Part shown: piece by piece, positions 7,705 through 14,710 of the stretch
Position numbering within the stretch: the stretch's first letter is position 1
How the letters are laid out: each line of letters starts with the position of its first letter
Origin: DASZBX01 sp035943635
GTDB lineage: Bacteria > Actinomycetota > Actinomycetes > Streptomycetales > Catenulisporaceae
DNA length: 18,414 nucleotides
Assembly (NCBI GenBank): GCA_035943635.1
Contig: DASZBX010000052.1
Coordinates: 1 to 18,414, forward strand
Reading direction: 5' to 3'
Notes under the pieces: generated by a model
The model's input: only the letters and a program-made list of their open reading frames with translations
The model's database searches: none
Told to the model about the DNA's origin: nothing
Made by a program: the position numbers and the translations under genes

Positions 7705-8289
7705 ATGGCCACGGGCTTCGTCATCGCCGTCATCGCGGTCCTGGTGATCGCCGGACCGGCCGGCGCCTTCGTCGGCTACCGAAGACGCAGACTGCACGCG
7801 TCCCTCGGCTCCGAGTACTGGCTGGTGACCCAGGAATACGGCGACCCCAGAGCAGCCCGCCGGGAACTGGTCCGGCGCGCGCGGCTGCACACGACGCTGC
7901 GCCTGGAAGCAATCAGCGCGGATGACCAGAAGTACTACGCGACAGCGTGGGAGCGCACCTACAACGAGTTCCCCGATGAACCGGTGCGGGCGCTGAAGGA
8001 CGCTGCGGAGCTGGTCCGGGACCTACTCGATACCAGGGGATATCCCGACAGCCAGGAAAACAAGCTGATGGCCCTCCTCTCGGTCAAGCACCCGGGCACC
8101 CTGGTCGACTACCGGCGCGCGTTCCTGACCCTCCGCCGGGCACAGGCCGATGTCACACTCCCTACGGCCGCAGAGGAGCGCGTTGCCATGGTCTCTTTTC
8201 GCGCCCTGTTCGACGACGTGCTCGGCGCCGCGAACTACGCAGGCCGCGGTCGCGCCCCTGTTCCAAACACTGCCCCAAGCGATCCCTAA
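7705..8289 (+). CDS. membrane-anchored unknown protein, C-terminus frameshifted
   Basis: The 194-aa product starts with one hydrophobic segment (about residues 4-25) followed by YRRRR, indicating an N-terminal anchor with the rest inside the cell. The body (LGSEYWLVTQEYGDPRAARR, then YYATAWERTYNEFPDEPVRA, RGYPDS, DYRRAF and a final FRALFDDVL) matches a common actinobacterial family of unknown function as I remember it. The last 20 residues appear out of frame: from about 8235 the next frame encodes TTQAAVAPLFQTLPQ, which is matched by TTQATFAPLLRPVPQ in the remnant at 14512-14667. Relative to that remnant, 17 nt are missing here. Start ATG 7705 follows AGGAAG by 5 nt; USP1 lies 61 bp downstream. 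Confidence 0.75.
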   Translation: MATGFVIAVIAVLVIAGPAGAFVGYRRRRLHASLGSEYWLVTQEYGDPRAARRELVRRARLHTTLRLEAISADDQKYYATAWERTYNEFPDEPVRALKDAAELVRDLLDTRGYPDSQENKLMALLSVKHPGTLVDYRRAFLTLRRAQADVTLPTAAEERVAMVSFRALFDDVLGAANYAGRGRAPVPNTAPSDP

Positions 8290-8350
8290 CACGCAGGTCC
8301 GGCAGGGAAAACTACCGCCTGCCCTCCTTTGATCCATGAGAGAGGACGCC

Positions 8351-9226
8351 ATGAGCACACTCAGCAGCAACAAGCCGGTCATCGTCGGAGTCGACGACTC
8401 CGAACACGCCGCCCGCGCGGCGATGTGGGCAGCAGCCGAAGCCGTGGAACGCGGCGCGGCACTGCACGTGATCCACGCACTGGACGTCGACCCGGGTTCG
8501 GGCTGGAGCTGGGCGCAGTCGCACCAGCCCGGGCAGGACGAAGCAACCGACCCCGATCTGGGCCTGCTCGCCCAGATCGAGCACCGCGTGCGGGCCGCCC
8601 ACCCCGCGCTCCAGGTGACCACGGCGAAAGTCGACGACGGCGCGGCGGCAGCCCTGGTGGCCGCCAGTCTAGAGGCGGATCTGGTGGTGGCCGGCACCCG
8701 CGGACACGGCGGGTTCGCCGGGCTGCCGCTGGGCTCGGTCAGCCTGCGCCTGATCGCACACACGCACTGCGCTGCAGTCCTCGTCCGAGACCGCGGACAC
8801 GAGGCCGCGCGCAGCGGCGACGTCGTGCTGGGCATGGAGGGCGATGACCCTCAGGACGCCATCCGGTTCGCCTTCGCCCAGGCTGCGCGCGGCAAAGTCG
8901 GCGTACACGCGGTGCACGCGTGGTCGCCGTATCCAGGCTTCGCCCCGGGCTACGTCAGCGACACCGACGTTCTCGCCCGTCAGGCCGCCCAGGAGATGAA
9001 GGCGACGCTCAAGGCCGCGCGCGAACAGTTCCCCGACGTCCCGGTGAAGATCAGCGTCGAGCGGGGTCACCCGTCCGCCGTCCTGTCCGACGCCTCCCGC
9101 ACCGCGCGGCTGACCGTCGTCGGCGCCCATCGCAGCCACGGACCGCTCTCCCTCGGCGTCGGACCGGTCATTCAGGGGCTGTTGGCCGACGCCCAGTCCC
9201 CCATCGCCGTGGTACCAGTGGCCTGA
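8351..9226 (+). CDS. universal stress protein 1, tandem USP domains
   Basis: A 291-aa cytoplasmic protein with two USP domains (about 8-147 and 155-290), the architecture of mycobacterial Rv2623-type proteins that bind ATP and act in stress or growth arrest. Domain 1 has VGVD with Asp15 and the ATP motif G-2x-G-9x-GS at 115-129 (GTRGHGGFAGLPLGS). In domain 2 the matching stretch GAHRSHGPLSLGVGP (258-272) has Arg261 in place of the second Gly, so only domain 1 is clearly ATP-binding by motif. ATG 8351 is chosen because AGAGAGGA lies just upstream and because both paralogues start MSTL at the same point; an ATG at 8336 is less likely. It is probably cotranscribed with the gene at 7705. Confidence 0.95.
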   Translation: MSTLSSNKPVIVGVDDSEHAARAAMWAAAEAVERGAALHVIHALDVDPGSGWSWAQSHQPGQDEATDPDLGLLAQIEHRVRAAHPALQVTTAKVDDGAAAALVAASLEADLVVAGTRGHGGFAGLPLGSVSLRLIAHTHCAAVLVRDRGHEAARSGDVVLGMEGDDPQDAIRFAFAQAARGKVGVHAVHAWSPYPGFAPGYVSDTDVLARQAAQEMKATLKAAREQFPDVPVKISVERGHPSAVLSDASRTARLTVVGAHRSHGPLSLGVGPVIQGLLADAQSPIAVVPVA

Positions 9227-9257
9227 ACCGACAGTTTCCGCATGCCGCACGCCGCCC

Positions 9258-9440
9258 CGTCCTCCAGCGGGTCTCGTCGCAGGCACGATCGTGGGCGCCG
9301 TCGGCGTCGCCGCCCTCGTCCGGACCCGACGCCCCCGTCATGCTTCGCCATGCTTCGTCATGGGGGAACGGGCCTTCACTCCCGCCTGGTGCGCCGGCGC
9401 CGCCCTGACCAGCCTGCCCCTGCCCCCATGGGTGCGACGC
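9258..9440 (+). pseudogene. DUF6629-like remnant with internal deletion
   Basis: In the plus frame through 9276 the segment encodes VAGTIVGAVGVAALVRTRR, closely matching VAGTFVGVIAVATLVQTRR near the N-terminus of the intact protein at 12426-13103. About 70 bp later the same frame encodes WCAGAALTSLPLPPWVRR, matching WCAFAALTSLTLLLWVRR near its C-terminus. The membrane-spanning middle (roughly 160 residues) is missing and no convincing start remains. It is the remains of a second copy of that gene, directly downstream of USP1. Confidence 0.7.
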
Positions 9441-9449
9441 GACCATAGT

Positions 9450-9827
9450 CGGCACCCAGGCGCTGACACCGCGGACACCGTCGACGTCCGACAAGGCGGC
9501 CGCCAGATCGGTGATGGGCGACTTTCCCCGGACGGTCAGGTGGACTCTGACGGTCTCCGGGCCGTCCCGGTGCCCCGGTCGCCGGCCGGAGGTCAGTTTT
9601 ACAACGGCGAACCCCAGGCCGCCGCATCGGGCCACCAGGTCGCTCAGCGCCACGGTTCCGGCGGTGAAGTCGACCCGCAGGCGGCCCGGCACCCGGTCCG
9701 AGCGCGCGATGCGGGCCTCGAACGGGGTGAAGCAGAGCACGATCAGGAAGTGGCCGGCGGTCACGACGACGGCGAGCACCGGCAGTCCGGACAAACCCTG
9801 GCACGCCGAGAACATCAGCTCTTCCAT
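9450..9827 (-). pseudogene. MgtC/SapB-like C-terminal remnant
   Basis: The minus frame encodes one hydrophobic segment (LPVLAVVVTAGHFLIVLCF, residues 15-33 from ATG 9827), then PFEARIARS and a ferredoxin-like stretch ending DLAAALSDVDGVRGVSAW. This resembles the last transmembrane helix and the cytoplasmic ACT-like domain of MgtC/SapB family proteins. The N-terminal half is absent, there is no ribosome site before ATG 9827, and beyond residue 124 the frame runs on to 9168 across the DUF6629 remnant and into the end of USP1 without family similarity. I read it as a broken gene; a short functional protein is less likely. Region 9828-9974 holds no other gene. Confidence 0.55.
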
Positions 9828-9974
9828 GGAACCGCCCGGAAAGATAGGGCGCGACTGGCCTTCGCCCGATCAAGCCGGATCCTGGACAAGGGGACTTGCG
9901 GGTAAGGTCGGAGACAGCGGTGCACCTGTCCTAGACCTCGACGGCGCAAGACGCGAGACGCGAGAGGACAGAAG

Positions 9975-10331
9975 ATGATCCAGATGGCAGATCTGCGCGA
10001 GTGGCGCGGCCACAGAATCGTCGACCCCGAGGGCCACAAGATCGGAACCCTGGAAGCAGTTTACGTTCACACCAGCAACGACGAGCCGTCGATGGCCACC
10101 GTCGAGACAGGCCGACTGGCCAACCACCGCCTGGTGTTCGTGCCCCTGGGCGACGCGACCGTCGGCCCGGACTACGTCCAGGTGCCATACAGCAAGGCGA
10201 TGGTGCACGGCTCCCCTTCGATCGGCACGGACGACATCCTGCCGGCCGAGGACGAAGAAGCGATCTTCACGCACTACAACCTGACCTACCAGACGGGCAC
10301 TGCCGGCGAACGGCAACTAGCCCGCCGTTGA
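9975..10331 (+). CDS. PRC-barrel domain protein
   Basis: A 118-aa soluble protein. Residues 6-85 form a PRC-barrel: WRGHRIVDPEGHKIGTLEAVY, a TVETGRLANHRLVFVPLGDA core and DYVQVPYSK. The remainder, SIGTDDILPAEDEEAIFTHYNLTY, is the usual short C-terminal extension of actinobacterial stand-alone PRC proteins. Such domains occur in ribosome maturation factors and photosystem proteins; the role of these small versions is not known, and they are commonly found among stress genes. ATG 9975 follows GAGAGGACAGAAG. A perfect hairpin starts 4 nt after the stop, so it is probably a single-gene transcript. Confidence 0.88.
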   Translation: MIQMADLREWRGHRIVDPEGHKIGTLEAVYVHTSNDEPSMATVETGRLANHRLVFVPLGDATVGPDYVQVPYSKAMVHGSPSIGTDDILPAEDEEAIFTHYNLTYQTGTAGERQLARR

Positions 10332-10334
10332 CAA

Positions 10335-10374
10335 GCGGGCGGCGAGAACGGCCGCGGCCGTTCTCGCCGCCCGC
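10335..10374 (+). terminator. perfect 40-nt palindrome, likely terminator
   Basis: Two 20-nt arms are exactly complementary with no unpaired loop in the sequence (a tight turn would form). It begins 4 nt after the stop of the PRC-barrel gene. There is no T-tract, as is common in high-GC actinomycetes. Confidence 0.8.
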
Positions 10375-10412
10375 CCAGGTGATGTCGGCCGGGCCATGCG
10401 GCTCATCGGGTC

Positions 10413-10426
10413 GGGACGTTGTGCCC
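10413..10426 (+). promoter_or_regulatory. weak DosR-like site upstream of the BON gene
   Basis: GGGACGTTGTGCCC agrees with 10 of 14 positions of the mycobacterial DosR core GGGACTWWAGTCCC. It lies 36 bp before the BON gene start. Only suggestive. Confidence 0.2.
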
Positions 10427-10462
10427 TGTCGCCGCATCCGCCACGACAGGCATGATCGGGTT

Positions 10463-11131
10463 ATGACACAGACACTGCATAGGAGTGATGCCGAGCTCAA
10501 GAGCGCGGTAACCGACGAGCTGGCCTGGACCGCGGGCGTGGACAACACCCACATCGGCGTCGCCGTGATGGACGGCGGCGTGACCCTCTCCGGAGAGGTC
10601 ACCAGCTACCCGGAGAAGCTCATCGCCGAGCACGCGGCCCTGCGGGTACGCGGAATCACCGCCGTCGCCCAGGAGATCACCGTCCGCAACCAGTGGATGG
10701 AGATGAACGACACCGACATCGCCCGTGAAGCCCGCGAGGCCCTGGAACGCGCCGTGGACGTGCCCAACGACACCGTCAAGGCCACCGTCCACGACCACAT
10801 CGTCACCCTCACCGGACAGGTCCCGTGGCAGTTCCAGCACGAGGCCGCCGGACGCGCCGTGCACTACCTGCGCGGCGTGCGCGACATCGCCAACGCGGTC
10901 GCGATCCGCCCGACCGTCTCGACTGCCGACATCAAGAGCGCGATCAGCGCAGCCCTCATCCGCACCGCGCGCCAGGACGGCAAATCGACCACCGTGACCG
11001 CCGACGCCGCCGGCACCGTCACCCTGACCGGCGTCGTGCACTCCTCCTCAGAACGCCGCGAGGCCGAGCGCACCGCCTGGAACGCCCCCGGCGTCGTCAG
11101 CGTCGACAACCACCTGCGGATCGAGAACTGA
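10463..11131 (+). CDS. three-BON-domain protein
   Basis: A 222-aa protein with three consecutive BON domains, approximately residues 8-75, 80-148 and 153-222. Each shows the pattern of an initial helix, then a strand with VTLSGEV, VTLTGQV or VTLTGVV, then a helix with a conserved Ala/Glu surface and a final GV-type strand (RGITAVAQEI, RGVRDIANAV, PGVVSVDNHL). BON domains are thought to bind membranes or hydrophobic ligands and are found in osmotic-shock and envelope-stress proteins. No signal peptide is visible, so it is probably cytoplasmic. ATG 10463 is chosen over upstream GTG codons because the BON1 helix begins just after it. A perfect hairpin follows the stop. Confidence 0.9.
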   Translation: MTQTLHRSDAELKSAVTDELAWTAGVDNTHIGVAVMDGGVTLSGEVTSYPEKLIAEHAALRVRGITAVAQEITVRNQWMEMNDTDIAREAREALERAVDVPNDTVKATVHDHIVTLTGQVPWQFQHEAAGRAVHYLRGVRDIANAVAIRPTVSTADIKSAISAALIRTARQDGKSTTVTADAAGTVTLTGVVHSSSERREAERTAWNAPGVVSVDNHLRIEN

Positions 11132-11144
11132 TCTGCGCCCCACC

Positions 11145-11189
11145 GTGGGCGGGCGGCCGGATCCGACCAGGATCCGGCCGCCCGCCCAC
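11145..11189 (+). terminator. perfect 20-bp stem hairpin, likely terminator
   Basis: Two exactly complementary 20-nt arms (11145-11164 and 11170-11189) around the 5-nt loop GACCA, starting 13 nt after the BON stop. No T-tract. Confidence 0.85.
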
Positions 11190-11222
11190 GTCCCGCCACG
11201 GCGTAAGGCATCCCGACAGGCC

Positions 11223-11474
11223 GTGGCAGCCGGACGCACCGGCGCGGCCGAACAGGATCAAACAAGGGCGATACTGCGGAAACGCTTGGACGCGCTGCGG
11301 CAAGCAACCGACGAGCGCGTGCGGGCGGCGTGGGAAAGCCGGCCCGAGGTAGCGAGGGCCAGATCGCAATCGGGCCGGCGGCAACGGTGGTGGCGCCGCT
11401 TGTGCCCAGGCGGCGAACCGCGGTCAGTCGCCCGGTCCCCCGCCGGGAGGCTTGCCGTTGAACCAGAAATCTGA
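11223..11474 (+). CDS. possible small charged protein, 83 aa
   Basis: A GTG at 11223 opens a frame whose product has a predicted charged helix (about residues 10-45, DQTRAILRKRLDALRQATDE and following) and an Arg/Trp-rich segment RRQRWWRRL. Third-position GC is only moderate, the ribosome site is weak (ACAGG), and the end overlaps the last 51 bp of the convergent GAF-ANTAR gene. I recognise no family. It sits directly after the BON terminator, so it would need its own promoter. It may be non-coding; otherwise the gap 11190-11423 holds nothing I can name. Confidence 0.25.
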   Translation: MAAGRTGAAEQDQTRAILRKRLDALRQATDERVRAAWESRPEVARARSQSGRRQRWWRRLCPGGEPRSVARSPAGRLAVEPEI

Positions 11475-12215
11475 GGCCGCAGCTGCCGGATCGCCGAGCA
11501 GCCCGGCAGCGGCCGTGGTCATGGCGCCCTCGGCCACGTCCCGGGCCAGGTCGGACAAGCGCAGGTTGTCGTGGCGCGCGTGACCGCGCAACAGCGCGAA
11601 CGCCGCGTCCACATCGACCTTGTGGCGCTCGGCCAGCACCCCCTTGGCCTGTTCGATGATCACTCGGCTGGTCAGGGCGTTCTGCAACTGGGTGGTGAGC
11701 AGTTCGGACTGGTAGATGGTTCGCTGGGCCACAATCCCGATGGTGGCGACGTCCGCCAGTGCCTGGCCGATGCGCACATCGCCCTCGCCCAATGCCCCGG
11801 GCCGGGAGCAGAAGAGGTTCAACGCACCGACCACGTTGCTGCGCAGACGCAGCGGCAGGGCGTGCACGGAGACGTAACCAGCCAGTTTCGCGGCCTCGGC
11901 GAAGCGGGGCCAACGATCCTGGTTGGCATGCAGGTCGGCGTTGACCACCGGCTTCCCGGTACGGAACGCGTCCACACACGGACCGGTATCCGCCTGAAGT
12001 TCGAAGAGCTCCAGCAGGCGGGCGTTCTCGCTGGACGCGGCGGTCGTGTGCAACTGACCGCGCTGGTCCGCCAACATCAGCCCGGCCGCGTCCACGTCCA
12101 GAAGCTGCACGCAACGCTCGGCCAGGGTGTGCAGGAAGTCGATGACGTCGAAATCGTCGACCAGGGTGTCAGCCGCCTCGACGAACGCCTCGGCCAGCGC
12201 GCCTTCACGGGCCAT
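11424..12215 (-). CDS. GAF-ANTAR RNA-binding regulator
   Basis: A 263-aa cytoplasmic protein. Residues about 20-165 form a GAF sensor domain (VDAAGLMLAD, TGPCVDAFRTGKPVVNADL, GYVSVHALPLRL, VVGALNLF). Residues about 176-230 form an ANTAR domain (LTSRVIIEQAKGVLAERHKV followed by DAAFALLRGHARHDNLRLSDLA). ANTAR proteins bind paired hairpins in RNA leaders and act as antiterminators; the GAF domain would sense a small ligand, redox state or a partner. ATG 12215 is chosen because GGAG lies 8 nt upstream; the longer frame from 12314 adds a low-complexity N-terminus unlike the family. It is convergent with the BON gene. Its RNA target is not known, though leader RNAs in this window are natural candidates. 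Confidence 0.93.
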   Translation of the reverse strand: MAREGALAEAFVEAADTLVDDFDVIDFLHTLAERCVQLLDVDAAGLMLADQRGQLHTTAASSENARLLELFELQADTGPCVDAFRTGKPVVNADLHANQDRWPRFAEAAKLAGYVSVHALPLRLRSNVVGALNLFCSRPGALGEGDVRIGQALADVATIGIVAQRTIYQSELLTTQLQNALTSRVIIEQAKGVLAERHKVDVDAAFALLRGHARHDNLRLSDLARDVAEGAMTTAAAGLLGDPAAAASDFWFNGKPPGGGPGD

Positions 12216-12287
12216 GATCAAGTCTCCAGATCGTGGTGGCTCGGCAGGCTCGGTCGTAGCCGCGGGTGCGTCATGAAGTGACGAACT

Positions 12288-12297
12288 GCAAGTCCCC
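12288..12297 (-). promoter_or_regulatory. GGGGACTTGC half-site upstream of GAF-ANTAR gene
   Basis: On the minus strand GGGGACTTGC lies about 73 bp before the GAF-ANTAR start; the identical 10-mer occurs at 9890-9899 on the plus strand, 76 bp before the PRC-barrel start. GGGGACT also occurs at 12316-12322 on the plus strand. GGGACT is one half of a DosR-type box, but no full second half is present. Confidence 0.2.
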
Positions 12298-12425
12298 GAG
12301 GTCCTGAGCGACATGGGGGACTCTACACCTCATCGTCACAATAGAAGCCGGTCACAGACGCCGGATCGCGGTGGAGCGCTGCCGCATCGTCAGAGCCTGG
12401 CCGTCGAGCGCCGGAAGCCCGCGGT

Positions 12426-13103
12426 TCAGTTCGCCGGAGCCGGAAGGAGTTGGGAGCCGGACTCGGCACGTGTCCTGCCGCGTCGCACCCACAGCAGCAG
12501 GGTCAGGCTGGTCAAGGCGGCAAAGGCACACCAGGTGGAAGCGAAGGCCAGCTCCCACACGGCGACGCAGACCGCCGCGCCGACGGCGGCCGTCACACCG
12601 AGAAGACGCAGGTCCCGGTCACCGCTGATCAGCGGTGCGCCGAGGACCGCCACGAGGTACCCGACGACCACCAGGTTGCCGACGGGGACCGGCAGGTCGT
12701 AGGTCAGCACGTGTCCCGAAGCGACGGCGCGTACCGGACCGGCAGCCATCGCGTAGACGAGTACCCCGCTGATGGCCAGACCCACTACGCACAGAGGCAG
12801 TATGCGTCGGCGGGCCGGGCGTTGCGGCCAAGCCGCACTCAGAACAGCCAAGGGGACATAGGCGGGCAGCAGGGGGAAGGCGATCGCCGTCCACACCAGG
12901 ACCGCGAGATGCGCCGTGGCCGGGCTGACCGTTCCATCGACGCCGCGCCAGACCACTGCTTCGACCAACTGATGCAGGCCGAGCAGAAGCGGCAGGCAGG
13001 CCAGCGGCAGGTCGCGCCGGCGTCGGGTCTGGACCAAGGTGGCGACGGCGATCACGCCCACGAAGGTGCCAGCGACCACATCCGCAGTAGGGCTCCAGCA
13101 CAT
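12426..13103 (-). CDS. DUF6629-like integral membrane protein
   Basis: A 225-aa protein opening MCWSPTADVVAGTFVGVIAV, the start typical of the actinobacterial DUF6629 membrane family, as far as I remember it. About seven hydrophobic segments span the chain, with LPLLLGLHQLVEAVVW near residues 38-53 as the most conserved part, and a positively charged end after LLLWVRRGRTR. Function is unknown. A partial copy with its middle deleted lies at 9258-9440. The gene is divergent from USP2 and close to a DosR-like sequence at 13163-13176. ATG 13103 has GTGAGG just upstream on its strand; the gap to the GAF-ANTAR gene (12216-12425) shows no further gene. Confidence 0.85.
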   Translation of the reverse strand: MCWSPTADVVAGTFVGVIAVATLVQTRRRRDLPLACLPLLLGLHQLVEAVVWRGVDGTVSPATAHLAVLVWTAIAFPLLPAYVPLAVLSAAWPQRPARRRILPLCVVGLAISGVLVYAMAAGPVRAVASGHVLTYDLPVPVGNLVVVGYLVAVLGAPLISGDRDLRLLGVTAAVGAAVCVAVWELAFASTWCAFAALTSLTLLLWVRRGRTRAESGSQLLPAPAN

Positions 13104-13162
13104 GCCCTCACCCTGACCGGCTTTACCCGGCCGGGGAAGAGGCCGAACGGCCCACCGATCCC

Positions 13163-13176
13163 AGGACCTAAGTCAC
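13163..13176 (-). promoter_or_regulatory. DosR-like box upstream of DUF6629 gene
   Basis: AGGACCTAAGTCAC (plus-strand reading) matches 11 of 14 positions of the DosR core GGGACTWWAGTCCC. It is centred 66 bp upstream of the DUF6629 start. It is the best such match I found in the window, but it is degenerate at the outer positions. Confidence 0.3.
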
Positions 13177-13177
13177 C

Positions 13178-13516
13178 TTACGTCCGGCTGCCCAGTCGTG
13201 CGTCGTGCTTGAGGTCATGGAGAGCGCTGCCGAATTGGCGGGTGACGGCGACAAACTCGTCCCGGCTCGTCAGGTCCGTCCCGAACGAGAGCATGTCCTG
13301 CCAGGACGGGCGCTCGATCTGGCAGCCGACCGGGAATGCAGGGCCGATTCCCGGGCCGAACGGCCCTGGCCGAGCCGCCAGATCAGGGGGAGGGTCAGAC
13401 GAGGAGAGCCGTTTCCAGCAGTGGACCCGGTACCCGCAACCCGGCGGACCGCCGCGTCGCCGTCGCACGACACAGGAGGACGCTATGAGCACATTGGTCT
13501 CCACCAAACCGGTCAT
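13178..13516 (-). other. coding-like minus-strand ORF of unknown identity
   Basis: The last 55 codons of this minus-strand frame (from about 13345 down to TAA 13178-13180) have strong third-position GC and read like protein (SWQDMLSFGTDLTSRDEF, then a helix VTRQFGSALHDLKHDARL). I do not recognise it. No convincing start exists: ATG 13294 would give only 38 residues, and starts further up lie inside the promoter and first codons of USP2. It is probably the 3' remnant of a gene whose 5' part was lost, possibly once cotranscribed with the DUF6629 gene. Otherwise 13104-13484 holds only the USP2 upstream region. Confidence 0.3.
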
Positions 13517-14360
13517 CGTCGGCGTCGACGTTTCCCGGAACGCTGCGCGCGCCGCAATGTGGGCGGCCGCCGAGGCGGTGGCGCGCGGTGTGCCGCTCCA
13601 TGTGATCCACGCCCTGGACGGCGACCCGGGTTCGGCTCTGAGCGGGACCGATCAGCAGGAGGCCGAGACCGGCGAGGCATTCGACCCCGACCCGGGGCTG
13701 CTCTCCCAGATCGAACACGGCTTACGCGCCGCACTTCCCGCGATCGAGGTGAGCACGGCGATGATCTATGACGGCGCGGCCGGTGTGCTGGTGGCCGCCA
13801 GCCGCACCGCGGACCTGGTGGTCGCCGGCACCCGGGGCGGCGGCGGGTTCGCCGGGCTGCCCCTGGGCTCGGTCAGCCTGCGCCTGGCCGCGCACTCACA
13901 CTGCGCAGTGGTCCTGGTCCGGGACCGCGGCCAAGAGGAGGCATGCGCCGGCGAGATCGTGCTGGGCCTGGAGGGCGACGACCCCCAGGACGCGGTGCTG
14001 TTCGCCTTCGCACAAGCCGCCAGAGCCGGGGTCGGCGTGCACGCGATACACGCGTGGTCACCGATCCCCGGATACGCCCCGGGCCACGTGGGCGACACCG
14101 ACGACATCGCCCGCCACGCGGCCCACGAGATGGACGCGACCCTCAAAGCCGCCCGCGATACGTTCCCCGGCGTCCCGGTGGAGGTCAGCGTCGAACGCGG
14201 GCATGCCTCCGCCGTCCTGTCCGCCGCCTCCCGCACCGCACGCCTGACCGTGGTCGGCGCACACCGCAGCCGTGGACCGCTCTCCCTGGGTGTGGGACCG
14301 GTCATCCAGGGATTGCTGTCCGACGCCTGGTCCCCGGTCGCGGTCGTACCGGTGGCCTGA
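13485..14360 (+). CDS. universal stress protein 2, tandem USP domains
   Basis: A 291-aa paralogue of USP1, colinear from end to end. Domain 1 keeps VGVD (Asp15) and G-2x-G-9x-GS at 115-129, here GTRGGGGFAGLPLGS with His119 of USP1 replaced by Gly. Domain 2 again has Arg at the second Gly position (GAHRSRGPLSLGVGP). The frame is open for 1 kb upstream, but ATG 13485 is the start: it follows AGGAGGA by 5 nt and matches the MST start of the paralogues. It is divergent from the unknown ORF and DUF6629 gene; no leader repeat precedes it. Confidence 0.95.
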   Translation: MSTLVSTKPVIVGVDVSRNAARAAMWAAAEAVARGVPLHVIHALDGDPGSALSGTDQQEAETGEAFDPDPGLLSQIEHGLRAALPAIEVSTAMIYDGAAGVLVAASRTADLVVAGTRGGGGFAGLPLGSVSLRLAAHSHCAVVLVRDRGQEEACAGEIVLGLEGDDPQDAVLFAFAQAARAGVGVHAIHAWSPIPGYAPGHVGDTDDIARHAAHEMDATLKAARDTFPGVPVEVSVERGHASAVLSAASRTARLTVVGAHRSRGPLSLGVGPVIQGLLSDAWSPVAVVPVA

Positions 14361-14511
14361 GCCGGCAGGCTCTCGCCGTTCGCGCGGCCATTGCTCGATC
14401 TTGCGCCGTCCTGGGTCTGCCGCGCAGCGCCCAAGCGGCCACCCTGGCCGGGTACGGGAAGGCGCGACTGAGGATCCACTGCACGCAAGCCGACTCCGCG
14501 CTCCCCGGTTG

Positions 14512-14667
14512 AAGACCTGCACACTGCTCTGGCGTTCCTACCACGCCCTCTTCGACGACGTGCTCAGCACCTCGGATGCAGTCGCGAGGCAGACGACGCA
14601 GGCCACGTTCGCACCACTCCTCCGACCGGTTCCACAGCTGCTCCAGAACATAAAGCCCAGGTCTTGA
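14512..14667 (+). pseudogene. C-terminal remnant of the 7705-type gene
   Basis: A frame ending at TGA 14665-14667 encodes WRSYHALFDDVLSTSDAVARQ followed by TTQATFAPLLRPVPQ. This matches the C-terminal end of the protein at 7705-8289 (FRALFDDVL) plus the frame-shifted continuation found there (TTQAAVAPLFQTLPQ). No upstream part of the gene is present: 14361-14511 shows nothing recognisable. As in the intact arrangement, a USP gene follows within about 45 bp, and the untranslated stretch before the USP start is also alike (ATCCATGA then a purine-rich ribosome site). It is a remnant of a duplicated gene pair. Confidence 0.7.
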
Positions 14668-14710
14668 ATACTGTCCAACCCCTTCCATCCATGATGCAGG
14701 AGAAACCGCC

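Noticed and set aside
9933..9943. GTCCTAGACC-like sequence before the PRC gene as another operator
   Set aside because: It needs a one-base insertion and loses the first G of the palindrome; too weak to count.
12450..13484. Upstream extension of the USP2 frame
   Set aside because: It is antisense to the DUF6629 gene; the paralogue starts and AGGAGGA place the real start at 13485.
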